18,376 bases of DNA from Paenibacillus sp. oral taxon 786 str. D14 (GTDB taxonomy: Bacteria; Bacillota; Bacilli; Paenibacillales; Paenibacillaceae), in the NCBI RefSeq assembly GCF_000159955.1, contig NZ_GG695975.1, positions 92,776 through 111,151 on the forward strand, given 5' to 3'. Positions 14,574-18,376 of this stretch are shown here, piece after piece (within the stretch, counting starts at the first letter, position 1; every line of letters begins with the position of its first letter). The notes under the pieces are model-generated. The model was not told where the DNA came from, made no database searches, and was given only the letters and a program-made list of their open reading frames with translations. The position numbers and the translations under genes are program-made.

Positions 14574-15608
14574 ATGTCGCTCAAGAAACGGGAACGGCGC
14601 GTACCTAACGGGGCTCGTACGCTGCACGAATATCCGCGGATTAAACTGGACCAGGCGATTGACTTTGTAATAAGCGCGAAGAAGGCGGAGGGGCTGCGCG
14701 AAAGGACGCTCGTAGATTACGCGAAACACTACGGCTATTTCGTCGATTGGCTGCGGGAGGCGCACGCTGACGTTGAATACGTGGACGAGGTTACTACGCA
14801 GATGGTTCGCGACCATATTTCGTATTTGAAATACGATCGGACGCGGTATGAGGGGCATAAGTATATCCCCACGAAGGATCAGCGCGTCGGACTATCGGAT
14901 ACCACGATCAATATACGGCTGCGTACGCTCAAGGCGATATTTAACCAGTTGGAGCGTGACGATTTGATCGAAGTTAATCCGCTCGCGAAGGTGAAGCTGT
15001 TACGCCAGGACGTGGATCTTACGAACTGTCTAACGGACGACGAAGTTAAGGCGATCCTCGCGCAGCCGAACCGCCGTGATTTCGTAGGGTTTCGTGATTA
15101 CGTCGGGATCGTGACGCTCTTGGACAGTGGACTGCGGATCTCGGAGTTGCTCAAACTTCGTGCCGGCGACATTGATTTTCAGACGCGGTTTATCGTGCTG
15201 CCCGGCGAGATGAACAAAAACCGGAAGCCGCGCATGGTCCCTATATCTGCACACACCGCGAAGCTCCTCCTACAGCTTATTGAAGAAAACCGTCAATTCT
15301 TCTCGACGGATCGCCTTTTTATGTCCTCGTTTGGGGAGCCGATCTCTCCGAACCATTTCAATAAACGGCTGAAATATTACGGGGAAAAAGCGGGAGTGGC
15401 CGGTAAGAAGATGACCGCGCACGTCTACCGTCACACCTGGGCCCGCGCGATGGTCCTAAACGGTGCTGATCCGTTTACGATTCAGAAAATGGGCGGTTGG
15501 GCCGACATGCGCACGATGCGGCGATACGTGCAGATGGATACGGACGACTTGCGCAAGAGTCATGATGAATTTTCGCCAACGAATCGGTTTATTAAGAAGC
15601 GGAATTAG
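14574..15608 (+). CDS. tyrosine-type site-specific integrase
   Basis: A 344 aa phage-type integrase (tyrosine recombinase). Residues about 20-140 form the SAM-like N-terminal DNA-binding domain, and about 150-335 the catalytic domain. The catalytic set is complete: R188 in SGLRISELL, a Lys in the NKNRKPR beta-hairpin (215-218), H283 and R286 in HVYRHT, W309 in MGGWAD (in the His/Trp position) and nucleophile Y318 in RRYVQ. The ATG is preceded by GGAGG with a 10 nt spacer. It marks the start of the mobile element, and the next gene begins 14 nt after it in the same direction. Nothing suggests inactivation. Confidence 0.94.
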   Translation: MSLKKRERRVPNGARTLHEYPRIKLDQAIDFVISAKKAEGLRERTLVDYAKHYGYFVDWLREAHADVEYVDEVTTQMVRDHISYLKYDRTRYEGHKYIPTKDQRVGLSDTTINIRLRTLKAIFNQLERDDLIEVNPLAKVKLLRQDVDLTNCLTDDEVKAILAQPNRRDFVGFRDYVGIVTLLDSGLRISELLKLRAGDIDFQTRFIVLPGEMNKNRKPRMVPISAHTAKLLLQLIEENRQFFSTDRLFMSSFGEPISPNHFNKRLKYYGEKAGVAGKKMTAHVYRHTWARAMVLNGADPFTIQKMGGWADMRTMRRYVQMDTDDLRKSHDEFSPTNRFIKKRN

Positions 15609-15622
15609 GAGGGCGTGCGCTA

Positions 15623-16405
15623 ATGGCAGCGGTGAATAAAGGCGGTATTGTCCGCGTATCCAAACGTGACTCCTCATACGCGATCATTGATCCGTATTTC
15701 CTTTCGGATGAGCGCTTGTCGTGGAAGGCGAAGGGGCTACTCGGCTATTTATTGTCTAAGCCGTCCAACTGGCGCGTATATGTATCGGACCTCGTTAAAC
15801 GTTCGAAGGACGGTAAAGACGCGGTTTATTCGGCGTTGCGCGAGTTAGAAGCCGCCGGGTACATTGAGCGCCGCCAACTACGCGATCCCGAAACGCAGCG
15901 GATCTCCGGATATGAGACGGTTGTTTTTGAGCGCCCGGTTGAACCGATCGACGACACGGAGCCAGACGCGGCTTCTCCATACGCGGAAAATCCGGATATG
16001 GAAAATCCAATTACGGAGAATCCGCCCCTAGTAATTAATGATTTAAATAATAATGACTTAAAGAATGACTGTATGAATGACGCGCACACGCGCGAAGACG
16101 ACGAGACGATGGCCGCCTTACACCGCCGCCTATCCGCCATACCGCTCAATGACACGCACGCAGTCGGCGACTTTTACTTCGCGGACATCTACGCGGCCCT
16201 TTTGCGCCATTTTCCAGGCAGCCTCGATCCGGAAGTAATCGACCTGGCCGCGGAGCAATACGTCATGATGGCGATAGATATGCGTACTAACCTGCCGCGG
16301 ATCGACGTAATTAATCCGGTAGGCTTGTTCGTTGACGCGTATAAGACGGCGCTGGCGCAATATAAGGCGCTCCGGTACAAGCGCAGGCGGGCGGCGGCTC
16401 CGTAA
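15623..16405 (+). CDS. winged-helix replication-organiser-like protein of the mobile element
   Basis: A 260 aa protein. Residues about 10-105 (SYAIIDPYFLSDERLSWKAKGLLGYLLSKP onward, then DLVKRSKDGKDAVYSALREL, EAAGYIERR) form the winged helix-turn-helix domain common at the N-terminus of phage and plasmid replication proteins. A polar linker (about 110-150) contains ENPDMENPITENPP repeats and an Asn/Asp-rich stretch. The C-terminal ~90 residues are helical with a basic end (RYKRRRAAAP). AGGAGGG lies 9 nt before the ATG. It is co-transcribed with the integrase. The non-coding stretch after it is rich in palindromes, as expected for an origin region. The replication role is inferred from family resemblance and context; a transcription regulator is possible. 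Confidence 0.65.
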   Translation: MAAVNKGGIVRVSKRDSSYAIIDPYFLSDERLSWKAKGLLGYLLSKPSNWRVYVSDLVKRSKDGKDAVYSALRELEAAGYIERRQLRDPETQRISGYETVVFERPVEPIDDTEPDAASPYAENPDMENPITENPPLVINDLNNNDLKNDCMNDAHTREDDETMAALHRRLSAIPLNDTHAVGDFYFADIYAALLRHFPGSLDPEVIDLAAEQYVMMAIDMRTNLPRIDVINPVGLFVDAYKTALAQYKALRYKRRRAAAP

Positions 16406-16438
16406 AATACGATACATATACCGCACTCTTTCCGCTCA

Positions 16439-16519
16439 TTTACCGCGAAATTAGCCGCTCTAGCCGCGTCTGAATACTAGCGGTAGGGCAGGCGTATATA
16501 AGCGCTAATTTCGCGTAAA
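16439..16519. repeat. long imperfect stem-loop after the replication-type gene
   Basis: The left arm (16439-16459, TTTACCGCGAAATTAGC then CGCT) is complementary to the right arm (16501-16519, AGCGCTAATTTCGCGTAAA), with two single-base bulges. The loop holds a second pairing, CTAGCCGC with GCGGTAG, and two TAGCCGC direct copies. There is no T-run, so it is not an ordinary terminator. An 18 bp perfect palindrome starts 2 bp later. Confidence 0.65.
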
Positions 16520-16520
16520 A

Positions 16521-16999
16521 TCGTTCGACGTCGAACGAAATTCCAAACGTTGCGAATTGATCGTAAGTGCGATTCGACGCCGAAACGTCTTGTCGCAGTG
16601 CGTTGCGATTTCGTAAAGCGCCTCTAGTCCGCGATGTATCGACGTCGAGACATCCCTATAGCTGGATACCGTTTTTGTCGCGCCTGTAGACGGGATTGTG
16701 TGAAGTCGGCGCGGTCGACGTCGGATGGAAGTTATGCTATCTGCAGGAGCTTTGCGAACCCCAAATGCGCAACCGATTTCGCATTTTCGATAGTGCGTAA
16801 CCATCTGATATATTGGCCGTGCGTCAAGTCGTTCTCTTTGACGTGTTTTAGTCGGCGTCCGATATTTGCGCACGTGCGCAATTTCCCGTCTTCCGAATGT
16901 TGACGTTCGATTTCCGATTTGTTGCCACGTGGCAACATCTCAAATTTAGCGACAAATGCGAAGACGTCTTCGTTTTCCAAATCGTTGAACGTGCAACGA
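16521..16999. repeat. cluster of six ACGT-centred palindromes
   Basis: TCGTTCGACGTCGAACGA (16521-16538, perfect); 16633-16654 (22 bp, one mismatched pair, GACGTC centre); TTGCGCACGTGCGCAA (16866-16881, perfect); TGTTGCCACGTGGCAACA (16920-16937, perfect); CGAAGACGTCTTCG (16959-16972, perfect); TCGTTGAACGTGCAACGA (16982-16999, one mismatched pair). All have ACGT at the dyad. They overlap the decayed DUF3102 sequence. About 0.1 perfect palindromes of 14 bp or more would be expected by chance in 2 kb. In the rest of 16406-17242 I see the stem-loop, the pseudogene, a terminator and the 49 bp repeats. Confidence 0.75.
16601..16980 (-). pseudogene. mosaic remnant of DUF3102-family gene(s)
   Basis: Minus-strand frames here hold pieces of the protein encoded at 17776-18254. 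One frame gives IGRRLKHVKENDLTHGQYIRW and HLGFAKLLQIA before a stop at about 16732. Another frame gives HTIPSTGATKTV (16702-16667), then GLEALYEIAT (16633-16601). In the better-preserved copy ALYEIATLPPEER comes before the EHT-SGETKT segment, so here the order is duplicated or scrambled: a KLLQIA version precedes HTIPSTG, and a second ALYEIAT follows it. This fits fusion of two decayed copies, with a frameshift and an internal deletion. No intact N-terminus (TAEINAYK-type) is found in any frame. The remainder down to 16505 stays open but is not recognisable. Confidence 0.65.
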
Positions 17000-17017
17000 A
17001 ATTCTCCGTCTCAAATG

Positions 17018-17048
17018 CCACCCTGTTTAATTGACAGGTTGGTTTTTT
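17018..17048 (+). terminator. intrinsic terminator on the plus strand
   Basis: CCACCCTGT (17018-17026) pairs with ACAGGTTGG (17034-17042) with one C-T mismatch, followed by six T residues. There is no intact plus-strand gene directly before it, so it probably ends the integrase-replication transcript or a lost gene. Confidence 0.7.
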
Positions 17049-17050
17049 AT

Positions 17051-17099
17051 CTCGTGTACGAAATTGCACTTAATAGGTTTATTTATCCCCTTTAGGGGA
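17051..17099. repeat. 49 bp perfect direct repeat, copy 1
   Basis: Begins CTCGTGTACGAAATTGCACT and ends in the small hairpin TCCCC-TTTA-GGGGA. It is identical over its whole length to 17151-17199, with a period of exactly 100 bp. Flanks on both sides differ between copies. It lies immediately after the terminator at 17018-17048. Confidence 0.95.
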
Positions 17100-17150
17100 A
17101 CGGAGAATCAAGAAGCTTGAATAATTGCTTGGTACTGCCCGCATCATGCG

Positions 17151-17199
17151 CTCGTGTACGAAATTGCACTTAATAGGTTTATTTATCCCCTTTAGGGGA
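17151..17199. repeat. 49 bp perfect direct repeat, copy 2
   Basis: Identical to 17051-17099. It sits 43 bp upstream of the holin-like gene. The 51 bp between the copies contain a short ATCAAG/CTTGA inverted repeat but nothing else recognised. Confidence 0.95.
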
Positions 17200-17242
17200 C
17201 CGCGCAGGAATCTTTAATAGTCCGAAGGGAGCGAAATAAACG

Positions 17243-17452
17243 ATGAAAATCGATTGGAAACGGAAATTATCTTCGCGCAAATTCTGGGCGCTGCTGGCCG
17301 CGTTTGCTACGTCTGTAATGGCGATTATCGGCGCGGACGAAAATACGACGCTGCAAGTTACCGGTGTGATTACGGCAGCCGGCGCGTGTGTGGCGTATAT
17401 GTTGGCGGAGGGGATCGCGGACGCAGGGGGCGGAAATAAAACGGAAGAATAA
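17243..17452 (+). CDS. small two-helix membrane protein, holin-like
   Basis: A 69 aa protein. A basic, amphipathic start (MKIDWKRKLSSRKFW) leads into a hydrophobic helix (about 16-31); a short polar turn (GADENTTL) is followed by a second helix (about 38-55) and a charged tail (GGGNKTEE). The layout and the KLSSRKFWALLAAF-type beginning resemble small phage holins of Firmicutes, which let an endolysin reach the wall. No endolysin gene follows: a terminator comes directly after. AGGGAG lies 11 nt before the ATG, and the 49 bp repeat lies just upstream. The membrane topology is clear, but the holin role is inference. Confidence 0.7.
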   Translation: MKIDWKRKLSSRKFWALLAAFATSVMAIIGADENTTLQVTGVITAAGACVAYMLAEGIADAGGGNKTEE

Positions 17453-17462
17453 CGTAATAAGA

Positions 17463-17511
17463 GGGGCGTAAGCTAGCGGAGTAAAATCCGTTTGGCTTGC
17501 GCCCCATTTTT
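17463..17511 (+). terminator. terminator after the holin-like gene
   Basis: GGGGCGTAAGC (17463-17473) pairs with GCTTGCGCCCC (17495-17505) through one T-G pair. An inner CGGA/TCCG hairpin lies in the loop, and ATTTTT follows. The convergent zinc-ribbon gene ends at 17517 and may share it. Confidence 0.88.
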
Positions 17512-17516
17512 GCGTT

Positions 17517-17717
17517 TTATGACGAAATTAATCGTCCGTCGGATGTGCGCGTTACTCGCGTCCGGCATTTCGGGCATTTGTGGCTGCCGCCGATGAGTTT
17601 AAACGACTTTCCGCAATGCGGGCAGATTACGGTTTCGGCACGCATCTGTTTGACCGCTACCACAACGACGGCGATTGGGAGCGCGAGGATAAAGCATGCG
17701 ATAATAAACATCAACAT
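17517..17717 (-). CDS. small membrane-anchored zinc-ribbon protein
   Basis: A 66 aa protein with one N-terminal membrane helix (about 2-23, IIACFILALPIAVVVVAV) and a cytoplasmic or external zinc ribbon: C32-PH-C35 (CPHCGKSF) and C48-PK-C51 (CPKCRTR). I start it at the ATG at 17717 because GGAGG (17731-17727 on this strand) is 9 nt upstream. An upstream in-frame ATG at 17759 has no ribosome binding site. It lies 58 nt downstream of the DUF3102 gene on the same strand and may be co-transcribed. The function is unknown. The ribbon resembles those that help small proteins bind nucleic acid or protein partners. Confidence 0.65.
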   Translation of the reverse strand: MLMFIIACFILALPIAVVVVAVKQMRAETVICPHCGKSFKLIGGSHKCPKCRTRVTRTSDGRLISS

Positions 17718-17775
17718 TAGCGGAAACCTCCGTACATAGCGTTTTCCATATCGTACCATAAGTGGAGGCGTACCG

Positions 17776-18254
17776 CTATAACTTTACCACGCGCGGAGTC
17801 TGTCCGCCAATAGATTCGAGAGTATCGCGCACCATTTCCGCTTTCTCCCGCGCCTGCCTCTCCCGCTCACATCGTTCGCGTTCTTCTTTAAGTGCCGCCT
17901 TGACTTCGCGCAGCTCGCGGACTGTCATTTCGTCCGGGGTTTTCGTCTCCCCGGACTTTAGCGTGTGTTCTCGCGTGCGTTCTTCGGGCGGTAGCGTTGC
18001 GATTTCGTAGAGGGCGGAAATTCCAATTTGACTCGACGTCGAGTCGTCTCCGCCCAACTCATCGAATACTACGATGAATTTATCCGCTGTTTTTCTATCC
18101 ATTCCGATAGATTCCGAGCACCAACGCGACCACTGACCGTGCGCTAAATCGTTCTCTTTAACGTATTTGAGACGGCGTCCGATTCGCCGGCGACGCGCTT
18201 GTAGGCGTTGATTTCGGCGGTGATTGTGGGAAGGTCGGATGAGGGTACGCACAA
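17776..18254 (-). pseudogene. DUF3102-family protein gene with a frameshift
   Basis: The conserved N-terminus SSDLPTITAEINAYKRVAGE is in one frame; the rest, IGRRLKYVKENDLAHGQWSRW, SIGMDRKTADKFIVVFDELG, ISALYEIATLPPEER and MTVRELREVKAALKEE, is in another. The shift falls where AGE meets IGRR (about 18188-18195), where relatives have a few extra residues (AGE-AIFE-IGRR in my memory). A ~13 nt deletion explains it. Downstream the frame stays open to a TAG at 17776 and ends in a charged coiled coil (about 50 residues rich in E, R and K). DUF3102 proteins are common in Firmicute phages and conjugative elements; their function is unknown. The likely start is TTG at 18254 with AAGGG upstream. If the downstream frame has its own start, a GTG at 18279 would be needed and would give a non-family N-terminus. 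Confidence 0.7.
18030..18045. repeat. 16 bp perfect ACGT-centred palindrome inside the DUF3102 gene
   Basis: GACTCGACGTCGAGTC, a perfect palindrome with the same GACGTC centre as three members of the 16521-16999 cluster. It encodes the DSTSS stretch of the DUF3102 protein. The homologous place in the decayed copy carries the 22 bp palindrome at 16633-16654. Confidence 0.75.
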
Positions 18255-18265
18255 TATACGTACCC
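18243..18265 (-). promoter_or_regulatory. inverted repeat enclosing the DUF3102 start codon
   Basis: GGGTACG (18243-18249) and CGTACCC (18259-18265) are perfect complements around a 9 nt loop. On the minus-strand mRNA the AAGGG ribosome binding site falls in the stem and the TTG start in the loop, so the hairpin could block initiation. As DNA it could be an operator. Confidence 0.5.
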
Positions 18266-18310
18266 TTGGCGTGGAACACGAACAGTATTCGGGTTTGGGG
18301 CGTCGCGAAA

Positions 18311-18343
18311 ACGAAAAAAAAAAGACCGCAAACCTCAACGGTC
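18311..18343 (-). terminator. terminator of an upstream minus-strand gene
   Basis: On the minus strand GACCG (18343-18339) pairs with CGGTC (18328-18324) and is followed by a run of ten T residues. It would end a transcript coming from beyond the window. Confidence 0.75.
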
Positions 18344-18354
18344 GGCGGCCGGGA

Positions 18355-18376
18355 TGTACGAAATGCATATTAAAGG
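18355..18376. repeat. degenerate third copy of the 49 bp repeat, cut by the window end
   Basis: TGTACGAAATGCATATTAAAGG aligns with the TGTACGAAATTGCACTTAAT part of the 49 bp repeats at 18 of 23 positions with one gap. The rest lies outside the window. Confidence 0.45.

Noticed and set aside
16711..16722. Another GACGTC site (GTCGACGTCGG) as a palindrome family member
   Set aside because: Symmetry extends over only 8 bp, within what chance allows in this GC-rich region.
17051..17199. CRISPR array
   Set aside because: Only two repeats, 49 bp long with one 51 bp interval; no further copies at that spacing and no cas genes.

Overview
The window looks like the chromosome of a Gram-positive, spore-forming-type Firmicute, most likely Paenibacillus or a close relative. 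Reasons: an S-box (SAM) riboswitch ahead of metNIQ, a Bacillus-type heme A synthase with two cysteine pairs, YppC/DUF2515, YuzB, YutI and YutM homologues, strong AGGAGG-type ribosome binding sites, TTG starts, the futalosine menaquinone enzyme MqnE, and DUF3102 genes in a mobile region. This is inferred by eye; no database search was run.

Layout. (1) 1-5036: a MurJ/SpoVB-like flippase; an intergenic stretch with two imperfect copies of a ~98 bp repeat; a convergent DUF2515 gene; a thioredoxin-like protein; ctaA. (2) 5037-7730: a UbiD-family decarboxylase (candidate MqnL of the futalosine menaquinone pathway) with a terminator-like hairpin abutting its ribosome binding site, followed closely by a Cthe_2314-type HEPN protein with an intact R-N-x3-H motif. 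(3) 7735-10867: a complete methionine transport operon (promoter, SAM riboswitch, terminator, metN, metI, metQ, terminator). (4) 10868-14336: an array of short TGCACTTTTGCA-like repeats, an SDR oxidoreductase, then an iron-sulfur neighbourhood: NifU C-domain protein (minus), YuzB, MqnE radical SAM aminofutalosine synthase (minus), and a HesB/IscA carrier. (5) 14337-18376: a mobile element (prophage- or ICE-like) with a tyrosine integrase, a winged-helix replication-organiser-like gene, a palindrome-rich non-coding/pseudogene stretch, a 49 bp perfect direct repeat, a holin-like gene, a membrane zinc-ribbon protein and a frameshifted DUF3102 gene.

Genes working together. MqnE and the UbiD-like enzyme would be early and late steps of futalosine-type menaquinone synthesis. 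CtaA serves the terminal oxidases of the same respiratory chain, and NifU-C and HesB proteins could supply the [4Fe-4S] cluster MqnE needs. metNIQ imports methionine and is switched off by SAM.

The least explained part is 16439-17199 together with 18030-18045 and the window end. A long imperfect stem-loop sits just after the replication-type gene. It is followed by five perfect or near-perfect palindromes of 14-22 bp plus a sixth near-perfect one, all centred on ACGT, with a seventh inside the DUF3102 gene at 18030. Then come two identical 49 bp repeats exactly 100 bp apart. This could be the replication or partition control region of the element, but that is a hypothesis.
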